Shown here: positions 23,051 to 31,207 of the stretch, piece after piece
Position numbering within the stretch: position 1 is the stretch's first letter
Layout of the letters: each line of letters begins with the position of its first letter
Assembly: GCA_016177925.1 (NCBI GenBank)
Contig: JACOUH010000338.1
Location: 1-42,307 of the forward strand
From: Planctomycetota bacterium
GTDB taxonomy: Bacteria > Planctomycetota > Planctomycetia > Gemmatales > Gemmataceae
Length of the DNA stretch: 42,307 nt
Direction of reading: 5' to 3'
Made by a program: the position numbers and the translations under genes
Notes under the pieces: generated by a model
Seen by the model: the letters and a program-made list of their open reading frames with translations, nothing else
Told to the model about the DNA's origin: nothing
The model's database searches: none

Positions 23051-24346
23051 TCAACCCGCCTTGTAGTCCTGCATGATCGCTTCGGACTCGACGGCGATCG
23101 TGCCGGTGGTCCCGCTCGCGACCATGTTGGCGGGAACGTTCCCCGGTGCCAGGAAAGCAAAGACTCCCTGCATCATGTTGGACAGCGGGCTGATCGGCCC
23201 CCAGTTCGTTTCACCGAGCACCCGCAGGCCGACCAGAGCAAGAGGCAGAGACAGAAGGATGGCCGCCAGCGTGATCCAGGCCGGCTGCCCGAACAGCGTG
23301 TTCTGCACCACGACCAATGCTGACCCGCACAGGACCACCCCAATCAGAACCCAGCGGATCGGAAAATCCTCTGAGCCGGAGGCCGAGGAGAGGTTCTTGA
23401 ACGCCCGGGCGAGTACCTTCCAGCGCAGAACCAGTGCAGTGAGCCCGCCGGCCACCATCATCCCCGTCGCCGGCCACATTACCCAGCGCAGGACATCGAA
23501 CCTGTCGGACTTCTCGTCGAGAAGACCCGCCCTCTGAAGGGCGAGCGGCGCGACCACCCAGCCGAGGATCGCACCTAGCAGCATGCACAGGTTGATCCGC
23601 ATACCGATGAGCATGCCGGAGCCGACCGCTAGCAAGCTCCACTCCAGCCCGACCTCTGTCATCGCCAGAACGGCGGTGCCGACGACGAAAGTGGAAGGGA
23701 ACAGGTCGAACGCGTGGGTACCTTTCCAGAACGTGATGAGCAGACCGGAGGCGAAAAGGCCGGCGAGCATTGCCAGCGCCGCCCGGGACGCCGCAGGCCC
23801 CTCGCTGTCACAGACCAGGAGGGTTTCGCCCGCCGCCAGCCCGTCGACGAACGGCAACTTTTCCTCGACGATGTAATGGCGGCGCAGCGGCACCGCCAGC
23901 AGAACGCCCAGCAAGCCCGCTGTCGTCAACCAGGCAAAGGATTTGATCGGCGAGAGGGTAAAGTCGAACGAGACCACCTTGCTTGCGGCCAGCATGTCGA
24001 AGGCGGCGAGGAGCACGCACATGAACGCGGTCTGGGCGGCCGCCGTTCCCGCCGTCTGGACGATGTTGTTCTCCCAGCGGTTGTACGGCCGATAGCCGAG
24101 ACGGAGCAGCGAGGCCAGGGACGTGAATAGCAGCCCGAGCACGATGTAGCCCAGGATCGCTGCCACGACCGACACGTTCGGCCCGAAGCCGAGCTTGAGG
24201 ACGACATACGGGTAGGAGGCGCCCATCAGGGCCGCGACGAACAGCCCGCACAGGATCGCCCGCGGCGAGAACTCGCGCAGGTCTTTCGGCTTGGGCCGGG
24301 CGAGGGACGCGGAATGCTCCGTCGACGCGCCGTTCTCATGCGACAT
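23051..24346 (-). CDS. OPT-family oligopeptide transporter, 5' fragment cut off by element insertion
   Basis: The frame codes 431 residues with about ten hydrophobic segments typical of OPT transporters (GASYPYVVLKLGFGPNVSVV near the start; FVDGLAAGETLL; SGMLIGMRINLCMLLGAILG). These carriers import oligopeptides or metal chelates across the inner membrane. The frame ends K-A-G then TGA, where the last bases come from the inserted element. The 3' part is at 10310-10810. The ATG at 24346 was chosen because GAAGGG lies 6 bases upstream; ATG 24370 lacks a site. The truncated protein is unlikely to work. Confidence 0.9.
   Translation of the reverse strand: MSHENGASTEHSASLARPKPKDLREFSPRAILCGLFVAALMGASYPYVVLKLGFGPNVSVVAAILGYIVLGLLFTSLASLLRLGYRPYNRWENNIVQTAGTAAAQTAFMCVLLAAFDMLAASKVVSFDFTLSPIKSFAWLTTAGLLGVLLAVPLRRHYIVEEKLPFVDGLAAGETLLVCDSEGPAASRAALAMLAGLFASGLLITFWKGTHAFDLFPSTFVVGTAVLAMTEVGLEWSLLAVGSGMLIGMRINLCMLLGAILGWVVAPLALQRAGLLDEKSDRFDVLRWVMWPATGMMVAGGLTALVLRWKVLARAFKNLSSASGSEDFPIRWVLIGVVLCGSALVVVQNTLFGQPAWITLAAILLSLPLALVGLRVLGETNWGPISPLSNMMQGVFAFLAPGNVPANMVASGTTGTIAVESEAIMQDYKAG
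23058..23063. other. Right attachment-site core (GCCTTG)
   Basis: Element sequence lies to the left and OPT coding sequence to the right. The predicted circular junction would read AACCCGCCTTGAACGGTT, which has partial dyad symmetry (AACC...GGTT), as expected for an attP of a serine integrase. Confidence 0.7.
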
Positions 24347-24370
24347 GATGGACCCTTCGCTCGGTGACAC

Positions 24371-24770
24371 ACAGGTCGAATCGTGCCGGCCGTTCCGAAT
24401 GCCGGCCGTGCCCGGCTATCATGCGCCCGGCACGCCCGAGCGTCAACGACCCACCCACGCCGACGCGCCAGCCAGGGCTCGTCGCTTGCCGCGCTAGCGC
24501 TTCGGGCTGGTTTACCGTCGTCTTCTCGGTGGACACTTTCACACAGCCGTCATAGATCAGCCGTGCCCGCTGCCCAACCCTCGGGAGCATACACACACCG
24601 CTCTTTAGGTGAGATGAGCTTCCGGAACTTGCAGCGGGCATTCTCTTTTCTCACCTCTCTCCTTGCTCCCCCAACGGCGCGTCCTTTTCTCGCGTGGCCT
24701 TCGGCGGGACTGCTCGCTATGGTAAGAAGAATTTCGCGCCCGCCTGCGTCCGTCCGAACGAGGGGAATCG
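24371..24770. other. 400-base divergent gap between the OPT gene and carA
   Basis: This gap must hold promoters for both genes; I see no convincing pair of boxes. It contains GCCGGCCG twice (near 24388 and 24402) and a degenerate remnant of the RARRASEG-type repeat around 24467-24512 (GACGCGCCAGCCAGGGCTCG, then GCGCTTCGGGCTGG). No RNA gene or open frame with a credible start was found. Confidence 0.45.
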
Positions 24771-25889
24771 ATGGCCGAGATTGTGGCGAAACTGGCCCTG
24801 GAAGACGGGACGGTGTTCACCGGCCGCGGCTTCGGCGCCGAGGGCGAGACCTTCGGCGAGGTCGTCTTCAACACCAGCATGACCGGCTACCAGGAGGTCC
24901 TCACCGACCCGTCCTACAAGGGACAGATCGTGTGCATGACCTATCCCCACATCGGCAATTACGGCATCACCGCCGAGGACACCGAGTCGCAGAAGCCGCA
25001 CGTCGAGGGCTTCATCGTCCGCGAGGTGTCGCGCACGCCGAGCAACTTTCGCTCGCAGGGTACGCTCGACCAGTACCTCCGCCAGCACAACCTCCTCGGC
25101 CTGGAGGGTATCGACACGCGGGCGCTCGTCCGCCGCCTGCGCGTCCGCGGGGCGATGACCGGCGTCCTGTCGACGCGTGACCTCGACGACGCATCGCTGG
25201 TCCACAAGGCACGCAGCAGTCCGTCCCTGGTCGGCCGCGACCTCGTCCGCGAGGTCATCCCGGAACGGCCCTTCGCCTGGGCCAAGGGCTTCACCAGCCC
25301 GCTGGTCACCTACCTGCCGCCGCACGAGCCGAGACATCATGTCGTGGCGCTGGACTACGGCATGAAGTGGAACATCCTGCGCTGCCTCGTCCAGGTTGGC
25401 TGCCGCGTGACGGTGCTGCCGGGCACCGCCACCGCCGAGGATGTCCTCGCCCACGAGCCCGATGGCATCTTCCTGTCCAACGGGCCCGGCGACCCCGAGC
25501 CATTGACCTATGCCATCGACACCCTGCGCCGGCTCACCGAGACGAAGAAACCGATTTTCGGGATCTGCCTGGGACATCAACTGCTCGGGCTGGCGCTGGG
25601 CGGCGAGACGTTCAAGTTGAAGTTCGGCCACCGCGGTGCCAATCAGCCAGTGCTCAACAAGTGCAGCGACCGCGTCGAGATCACCACGCAGAACCACGGT
25701 TTCGCGGTTCGCCTCGACAAGCTGCCGGCCGACGTCGAGGTGACCCACGTTAACCTCAACGATGGCACGATCGAGGGCATGTGTCACAAGCGTTTGCCGA
25801 TCTTCAGTGTTCAGTATCATCCCGAGGCGTCCGCCGGTCCGCACGACAGCGGCTACCTGTTCGAGGACTTCGTCCGAATGATGGGATGA
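24771..25889 (+). CDS. carA: Carbamoyl-phosphate synthase small subunit
   Basis: A 372-residue cytoplasmic protein of normal family length. The N-terminal CPSase small-chain domain begins with KLALEDGTVFTGRGFGAEGE and contains FNTSMTGYQEVLTDPSY. The C-terminal class I glutamine amidotransferase domain has the nucleophile Cys266 in FGICLGHQLL and the His/Glu pair in QYHPEAS near residue 350. It hydrolyses glutamine and passes ammonia to CarB for carbamoyl phosphate, which feeds arginine and pyrimidine synthesis. GAGGGG lies 5 bases before the ATG. carB is not in the window. Confidence 0.97.
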   Translation: MAEIVAKLALEDGTVFTGRGFGAEGETFGEVVFNTSMTGYQEVLTDPSYKGQIVCMTYPHIGNYGITAEDTESQKPHVEGFIVREVSRTPSNFRSQGTLDQYLRQHNLLGLEGIDTRALVRRLRVRGAMTGVLSTRDLDDASLVHKARSSPSLVGRDLVREVIPERPFAWAKGFTSPLVTYLPPHEPRHHVVALDYGMKWNILRCLVQVGCRVTVLPGTATAEDVLAHEPDGIFLSNGPGDPEPLTYAIDTLRRLTETKKPIFGICLGHQLLGLALGGETFKLKFGHRGANQPVLNKCSDRVEITTQNHGFAVRLDKLPADVEVTHVNLNDGTIEGMCHKRLPIFSVQYHPEASAGPHDSGYLFEDFVRMMG

Positions 25890-25907
25890 CTTCATCTTCG
25901 TCGGGGC

Positions 25908-26036
25908 GGTTTGGAGTGCGGCGATGTTCGCCGCTTTGGATTTTTTCCTTTGGTCCACTCCTGAGCGAGCCTCGCTCTGCTTGCTACAAAAGAAAAAAAG
26001 CGAACCAAAGCGGCGGGGACCGCCGCACTCCAAACC
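25908..26036. repeat. Nested inverted repeat, 32-bp arms (GGAGTGCGGCGA type)
   Basis: The arms 25908-25939 and 26005-26036 pair at 28 of 32 positions, and each arm is itself a small hairpin (CGGCGA...TCGCCG). The 65-base centre contains T- and A-runs (TTTTTTCC, AGAAAAAAAGCG). It lies just after carA and ends about 20 bases before the deacetylase start. A related copy is at 27084-27155. Confidence 0.8.
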
Positions 26037-26058
26037 AAACTGCTGAAGGAAGATGTTC

Positions 26059-27072
26059 ATGCACCAAACCTCTCGGATAACTCGGCGATCGTTTATCTCC
26101 TCGACCGCAGCCGTGCTCGGCGCTTCCGCCGCTTTCAGCCGTGCGACGGAGGGCCCTGCCCGCCAGAAGGCGCTCATCGCCATCACGCTCGATTTGGAGA
26201 TGAGCGCCGAGTACCCGCGCCGGGGCATCACCGAGTGGAACTATCAGAAGGGCAACCTCGACGACGCGACCAAGAAATACGCCGTCGAGGCGGGGCGGAT
26301 CGTCAAGGAACGGGGCGGCATCCTCCATTATTTCTGTGTCGGCCAGGTCCTCGAGCATCCCAGCGTGGACTGGCTCAAGGAACTGTCCGCCGCCGGCCAT
26401 CCGATCGGCAATCACACCTACGACCACATCTACGTCAAGGCGAACAAGCCGGACGAGCTTCAGTACCGCTTTCGGCGCGCCCCGTGGCTGATCCGCGGCA
26501 AGAGCGTGCGAGAGGTAGTCCTCGAGAACATCCGCATGACGACGGCCGGCCTCAAGGAGCGAGCCGGCATCACCGTCAACGGCTTCCGCACGCCGGGTGG
26601 GTTCTCCAACGGCCTGATCGACCGGCCCGACGTGCAGAAACTGCTGCTCGACCTCGGCTTCACCTGGGTCAGTTCGCTTTATCCGGCACATAAGGCCGGC
26701 GAACCGAAGAAGGAGCCGGGCGCCGACGTCTACGCCGACATCGTCAGGGCCCAGGCGAAGGCCCAGCCGTTCGTCTATCCCAGCGGACTCATCGAGGTGC
26801 CGATGAGCCCCATCAGTGACGTCATGGGTTTCCGCAGCAACTTCTGGAAGCGCGATTACTTTCTGAAAGCGATCCGTCAAGGAGTCGAATGGGCGATCAC
26901 CAACGGGGCGGTCTTCGATTTCCTCGCTCATCCGTCGTGCCTGGTCGTCGAGGACCCGAAGTTCGAGACGATCAAGCTGATTTGCGACCTCGTCGGCCGC
27001 GCCGGCGACCGGGCCGCCCTGGTGGGCCTCGATACGATCGCTCGGCGCGTCGACAAGAAGCGGCCGGAATGA
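26059..27072 (+). CDS. Tat-exported polysaccharide deacetylase family protein
   Basis: A 337-residue protein with a twin-arginine signal (TRRSFISSTAAVLGASAAF), so it is probably exported folded. The NodB-type domain shows motif 1 as LDLEMS, motif 2 as GNHTYDHI with the two metal-binding His, and motif 3 as RTPGG. These enzymes remove acetyl groups from polysaccharides such as peptidoglycan or xylan. Motif 1 lacks the usual Asp pair pattern (TFDD), so the catalytic mechanism may be altered. The ATG at 26059 lies 6 bases after AAGGAAG and is preferred to the ATG at 26053, which overlaps that site's end. Confidence 0.87.
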   Translation: MHQTSRITRRSFISSTAAVLGASAAFSRATEGPARQKALIAITLDLEMSAEYPRRGITEWNYQKGNLDDATKKYAVEAGRIVKERGGILHYFCVGQVLEHPSVDWLKELSAAGHPIGNHTYDHIYVKANKPDELQYRFRRAPWLIRGKSVREVVLENIRMTTAGLKERAGITVNGFRTPGGFSNGLIDRPDVQKLLLDLGFTWVSSLYPAHKAGEPKKEPGADVYADIVRAQAKAQPFVYPSGLIEVPMSPISDVMGFRSNFWKRDYFLKAIRQGVEWAITNGAVFDFLAHPSCLVVEDPKFETIKLICDLVGRAGDRAALVGLDTIARRVDKKRPE

Positions 27073-27083
27073 GCGGGGCGCTT

Positions 27084-27155
27084 GGGAGTGCGGCGATCTT
27101 CGCCGCTTTGGGTTGCTTTTCTTTTTTTTGTTGCAAGGAGCAAAGCACGAGCAGC
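27084..27155. repeat. Single arm of the GGAGTGCGGCGA repeat with T-rich tail
   Basis: GGGAGTGCGGCGATCTTCGC matches the arm at 25912, and it is followed by a T-rich tract (CTTTTCTTTTTTTTGTT). A hairpin followed by a T-run right after the deacetylase stop makes a good terminator. Confidence 0.7.
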
Positions 27156-27236
27156 TTAGCGTTCGCAGAGCTACTTCGCGACCTGCCGCTCCTTGCGGAT
27201 TCCGGCATGATGGCGTCTCTTTCTTTCTGGGAGCCC

Positions 27237-29282
27237 CTACAGCCGCCCGACGATCTCAGCCGGCGTCGCTTCGCCGAGAACCTTTAGACGCTCCTCCGCC
27301 TTGTTGAGTCGGTAAATCCTCGAAGTGAACGCGAAGGCCGTCGTGACGGACTTACCTGCCAATTGCTTCCCCTGGGGGTCGACGCCCCCCACCACCTGGA
27401 GCGGGCGCGGCGCGACCAGGGCGGCGAGGTGCGGGACGTCCCCGACGCGCAGGATGCCCGGCGCCAGCAGCCCCATCCGCGTCCCCGTCGCATAGGGCTC
27501 GCCGGTCATGTAACTGGTCAGCGTGTCGACCGCCACGACCGAGGCGATGGAGTCGTCGAGCAGTCCGCCGGCGCACAGGGCGACGATGCCTGCCTGGCCG
27601 ATCCCCGCGACGACGAACCGGCGCCGGTCGAGCCCCGGCTGCAGCGCCAGCCAGTCGAGCAGACACTGGAGGTCGAAGACCCACTGTCCCAGTAGCGGTC
27701 GGCCGACCCAGAGGGCGTGCTCGGCACTGTTGTGATCAGGGGCGCCGACGATAGCGTCGCTGGCCGGCTTCGTCAGTCCGGTGGCGCGCAGATTCGGCGC
27801 CGCCACCTCCCAGTTCTTATCGAGCAGGGCCTGGGCCAGCGGATGTTTCAGCGCCTCTGCCGATCCGTCAAGGTGCAACAGTAAGCAGACCGGCAGTTTG
27901 CCTTTTAGACCGGCGGGGAACTTCAGCGTGACCGGCAGCGGCAGGTCCGGCTCGGGATGCAGCAGCACCGGCACCGTCCGCACGCCGCTGGCCGTCTCGC
28001 CCTTGTCCAGCTTGGCGTCCGGCCGCGGCGGCTTCGGGAAGTCGCCGAACACTTGCTTGCGCAGTTGCGCACGCATGTGAACCGCTGCCGATTCCCAGTC
28101 CTCAGCGTGGTCGAACTTCTGGGCGTTGTGCTTGCGGAGCAGGGACGACGCCTCGCGTTTTGCGAACGCCGGCAGCAGCAGGAACGTCTTTGGCCGGCTT
28201 CCGGGTGGGTAGCAGGCGAGGTCCTCGAAGGTCTCGATGTCGTGCTTCGGCTCGGGGATCGGCTTGCCCTCGCCCTCGCCTTTCAGCCAGCGCGTCATCC
28301 AGCCATACATCGCCTCGCGCATCTCCTGGTTGTAGGCGTGCGGCGACTCGAAGACGGCGTGGCGCAGCTTCTCCTCGACACCGAGCAGCTTGAAGACGGG
28401 AGCCGCGCGGGCCAGGCTCTTCTTCGCCTCGCCGACACTGAACTGAAAGCCGTCCTTGGTGGCGTTGACGACCATCAAGGCTCGCGGTGCCACCAGGCTA
28501 AGGACGTCGCCTTCCTCGGCGAAGCGCAGTGCCCCCGGCAGCACCTCGCAGACGCAGCAGGCCGCATGCATATACGCCTGATACGTCCCGACTGAACAGA
28601 CCGGGACCACCGCCTTGAAGCGCTCGTCGAGGGAGCCGGCGTACATCGTCTGATTGCCGCCGCCGGAAGCACCCGTGATGCCGAGGTGGTCGGCGTCCAC
28701 CTCGGGGCGCGAGCGGAGGTAGTCGACCGCCCGGCGGTTATCGTAGACCTGCATGCCCAGCAGCGTGTACTCGGCCGGCCAGAGCGTGCTGCCGTAGAGG
28801 GCGCCGTGGTAGGTGCCGCGCGCCGGGGCCGTGTAGCGCTCGCCGGCACCGAAGGCATCGACCGCCATCACAAAGAAACCGAGTTTCACCAGTCCCAGGC
28901 AGCGGGCCTGCACGACCGGGTCGCGGCGGGCGCCCGCCCAGTGGCCGTGGACCACCAACACCGCCGGCGCCTTGCCCGACTCCCGCTCCGGGACGTAGGC
29001 GCTGGCCGTCACCCAGACGTCGGGGCGGCTCTGAAAGACGAGCTTCTCGATCTGGTAGCCCGTGCGTTTCAGAGTGCCGAGGATTTTCGCCTCCAGCGGA
29101 CAGGGTTTCTCCGGCATGGGTCCCATCGCGGCAAACATTGCCTCACGCAACCGGCCGCGCCGCTGTTCCCACTCTTTTTTGTCGGCGGGAGGCTTGTCGC
29201 TGGCGTGCAGGGCGAGTCCCTGTGCGCGCATCCGCTTGTTGAACGCCTCGGGGTCGGGCTTGGTCGGTGCGCTGTCGGCCAT
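27237..29282 (-). CDS. Two-domain acetylxylan-esterase-like alpha/beta hydrolase
   Basis: A 681-residue protein with two alpha/beta hydrolase domains. The first has VLVVHGHWAG, the nucleophile Ser206 in GASGGGNQ, an Asp in NATKDGFQ and a His in ESPHAYN, which fits the acetylxylan-esterase/S9-like type common in planctomycetes. The second domain (about 420-681) has GIGQAGIVAL where the GxSxG elbow should be, so its nucleophile is replaced by Gly and it is probably inactive. No signal peptide is visible from the ATG at 29282, although the family is often exported. GGGAGAG precedes the start. The substrate is unknown. Confidence 0.83.
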   Translation of the reverse strand: MADSAPTKPDPEAFNKRMRAQGLALHASDKPPADKKEWEQRRGRLREAMFAAMGPMPEKPCPLEAKILGTLKRTGYQIEKLVFQSRPDVWVTASAYVPERESGKAPAVLVVHGHWAGARRDPVVQARCLGLVKLGFFVMAVDAFGAGERYTAPARGTYHGALYGSTLWPAEYTLLGMQVYDNRRAVDYLRSRPEVDADHLGITGASGGGNQTMYAGSLDERFKAVVPVCSVGTYQAYMHAACCVCEVLPGALRFAEEGDVLSLVAPRALMVVNATKDGFQFSVGEAKKSLARAAPVFKLLGVEEKLRHAVFESPHAYNQEMREAMYGWMTRWLKGEGEGKPIPEPKHDIETFEDLACYPPGSRPKTFLLLPAFAKREASSLLRKHNAQKFDHAEDWESAAVHMRAQLRKQVFGDFPKPPRPDAKLDKGETASGVRTVPVLLHPEPDLPLPVTLKFPAGLKGKLPVCLLLHLDGSAEALKHPLAQALLDKNWEVAAPNLRATGLTKPASDAIVGAPDHNSAEHALWVGRPLLGQWVFDLQCLLDWLALQPGLDRRRFVVAGIGQAGIVALCAGGLLDDSIASVVAVDTLTSYMTGEPYATGTRMGLLAPGILRVGDVPHLAALVAPRPLQVVGGVDPQGKQLAGKSVTTAFAFTSRIYRLNKAEERLKVLGEATPAEIVGRL

Positions 29283-29319
29283 GATGATCTCTCCCGTTGC
29301 TTCACGACATCGGAACCCG

Positions 29320-29400
29320 CCGCTTGCGGCTTAGCGTTCGCTTCACCGGACGGGAGGATAAATCCCCTGTCCGGACGAGCGAACGCTAACCCGCAAGCGG
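29320..29400. repeat. 23-bp inverted repeat (CTTGCGG..TTAGCGTTCG type)
   Basis: The arms 29320-29342 and 29378-29400 pair with one mismatch, and the inner part adds CCGGACGGG / CTGTCCGG pairing. It lies between coaD and the esterase gene (both minus strand), so it is a probable terminator after coaD. Confidence 0.8.
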
Positions 29401-29408
29401 AAGAATTA

Positions 29409-29927
29409 CTATTTTGACGCTCCTTGCTGTAGCTCGCGGACACGCCGCTCGAGCGCCTCCTTGATGACCGGCGGCAGGAAGCGCTCCAGCGCCCCGCCCA
29501 ACGAGGCGATCTGCCGGATCATCGTGCTGCTCAGGTGCGAGTACTCCGCCTCGGCCATCAGGAATACAGTTTCAATGTCGGGGTCAAGGTTCCGGTTCAT
29601 CAGCGACATCGTGAACTCGTACTCCATGTCGCTGGTGGTGCGCAAGCCACGCAGCATTACGCCAGCGCCCTCCTTACGCACGAAGCCGACCGCCAGTCCC
29701 GAGAACGACCGCACCTCGACGTTGGACAACTCGGTGACGACCTGCTCGACTAGGTGGACGCGTTCCTCCGGCGTGAAGAACGGGGCCTTGTCGGGGTTCG
29801 TGCCGACGCCAACGACGAGGCGGTCGAAGATGCGGCTGCCGCGCTGGATGACGTCGAGGTGTCCCAGGTGGATGGGGTCGAAAACGCCCGTGTAGACGGC
29901 GACGCGATTACTGAGTTTGCGACTCAT
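29409..29927 (-). CDS. coaD: Phosphopantetheine adenylyltransferase
   Basis: A 172-residue cytoplasmic enzyme that adenylates 4'-phosphopantetheine to dephospho-CoA, the penultimate CoA step. The nucleotidyltransferase motif GVFDPIHLGHLD is near residue 15-26, followed by NPDKAPFFTPEERVHLVEQV, and the LRGLRTTSDMEYEF and YSHLSSTMIRQ segments typical of CoaD. The length is near the family norm of about 160. It lies 18 bases after the aminotransferase stop, so they form an operon. Confidence 0.96.
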   Translation of the reverse strand: MSRKLSNRVAVYTGVFDPIHLGHLDVIQRGSRIFDRLVVGVGTNPDKAPFFTPEERVHLVEQVVTELSNVEVRSFSGLAVGFVRKEGAGVMLRGLRTTSDMEYEFTMSLMNRNLDPDIETVFLMAEAEYSHLSSTMIRQIASLGGALERFLPPVIKEALERRVRELQQGASK

Positions 29928-29945
29928 GAAACCTCGCTCCTCCTA

Positions 29946-31073
29946 TCATCCCGCCCCGGTTAGTACCTCCACCAGGCGGTCAATCTCCTCGTGGGTGTTG
30001 TAGCAGTGCGGGCTAACGCGCAGCCGTCCCGCGCGCTGGTTGACCACGATTCCGGCGGCCCGGCAGCGGCGCACCAGCTCCTTGACGTCGCCGGGGACGA
30101 CCAGCGACACGATGCCGGAGCGGTCGCCCGGCAGGCGGCTGCTGAAGACCTCGACCCCCGCGGCGAGGGCACTTTCGCACAGGTAGTCGGTCAATTCCAG
30201 TACCCGTTTCTCGATTGCGTCGATGCCGATTTCCAGCAGCAGGCCGAGACTGGCGCCAAGGGCGGCGACACCACCGACGTTGAGCGTGCCGTTCTCCCAG
30301 CGGCCAGCGTGCGGCTTCAGCGTTAGGTCGATCGTCGAGAAGTCCCACGCGCCGACGACGCTGTGCCAGCCGACTGAGATTGGACGGAGCAGGTCGACGA
30401 GGTCGCGGCGGATGTAGAAGACGCCGGCACCCTCCGGGCCGAGCAGCCACTTGTGCCCGTCCGCCGACAGGAAGTCGATCGGCGTCTTCTGGACGTCCAG
30501 CGACAGCACGCCGAGCCCCTGGATGGCGTCGACGAAGAAAGAGATCCCGCGCTCGCGGCAGAGTCCCCCCACGGCGTCGAGGTCGTTGCGGAAGCCGCTG
30601 GCGTACTCGGCGAAACTGAGGCTGACCAGGCGCGTGCGGCTGTCCATCGCGGCACGAAGGTCGTCGATCTCGACGCGGGGGCCGCGGCTGGCGATGCGCC
30701 GCACCTCGACGCCGCGTGACTCCAGGTTCAGCCACGGGTAGAGGTTCGACGGATACTCATCGACGGACGTAATGACATTGTCGCCGGGCCGCCAGGGAAA
30801 GCCCTCGGCGACGAAGTCGATACCCTCGCTGGTATTCTTGACGAAGGCGACGTCGAGCGGGTCGGCTTTCAGCAGCCGGCCGAAGAGCTGCCGTGCCTCC
30901 TCGACGCGCTTCAGCCAGCGGCTCTCGGCCACGACGCCGTTTTCGGCAAGGTCGTCGGCCCACTCGACGAGGACACGGCGGGCGCGCTCGCTCGGCGCCG
31001 CGACGGCGGCGTGGTCGAGGAACGCCCAGCGGCGCGTGACGGGGAACTCGTTGCGCAGGGTGGTCCAGTCCAT
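29946..31073 (-). CDS. Class V aminotransferase (PLP-dependent, cysteine-desulfurase-like)
   Basis: A 375-residue protein of fold type I. Visible features are FLDHAAVAAPS at the start, KNTSEGIDFVAEGF, FVDAIQGLGVLSLDVQ with the PLP-binding Asp, and the Schiff-base Lys208 in SADGHKWLLGPEG. It resembles the isopenicillin-N-epimerase/cysteine-desulfurase branch; the substrate cannot be decided. It is the first gene of the pair with coaD and is divergent from the M50 protease gene. Confidence 0.9.
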   Translation of the reverse strand: MDWTTLRNEFPVTRRWAFLDHAAVAAPSERARRVLVEWADDLAENGVVAESRWLKRVEEARQLFGRLLKADPLDVAFVKNTSEGIDFVAEGFPWRPGDNVITSVDEYPSNLYPWLNLESRGVEVRRIASRGPRVEIDDLRAAMDSRTRLVSLSFAEYASGFRNDLDAVGGLCRERGISFFVDAIQGLGVLSLDVQKTPIDFLSADGHKWLLGPEGAGVFYIRRDLVDLLRPISVGWHSVVGAWDFSTIDLTLKPHAGRWENGTLNVGGVAALGASLGLLLEIGIDAIEKRVLELTDYLCESALAAGVEVFSSRLPGDRSGIVSLVVPGDVKELVRRCRAAGIVVNQRAGRLRVSPHCYNTHEEIDRLVEVLTGAG

Positions 31074-31207
31074 GCGGCGATTGTAAAGCCTTGCCGCGAG
31101 GTTGGCGAAGCAATTCCTCGGCCGGTCGGAAATGCTCTTGCTGTTTCCGCCTGATGCCTCGAAAATCCACGAAGCACAATCCGCTGTCCCCCGTGAGGAC
31201 CGTTGCC

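Larger units (their letters stand above)
10818..23063. mobile_element. 12.2-kb integrative element inserted in an OPT transporter gene
   Basis: The borders are deduced from the split transporter: the 6-mer GCCTTG occurs at 10818-10823 and 23058-23063 and marks the crossover. A large serine recombinase lies directly inside the right border. Cargo, left to right: XRE repressor, SWIM protein, Rad52-type protein and a small protein (the last three on plus); an unknown operon and primase-helicase (minus); two small DNA-binding-like genes; a recombinase partner; the recombinase. There are no structural phage genes, relaxase, conjugation genes or antibiotic resistance genes. I infer a satellite or intervening element with its own replication and recombination functions. 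Excision would restore the transporter reading frame. Confidence 0.85.

Noticed and set aside
10824..23057. Complete prophage
   Set aside because: No terminase, portal, capsid or tail gene can be recognised in 12 kb; the element is better described as satellite-like or intervening.
10824..23057. Integrative conjugative element
   Set aside because: No relaxase, coupling protein or type IV secretion component is visible.
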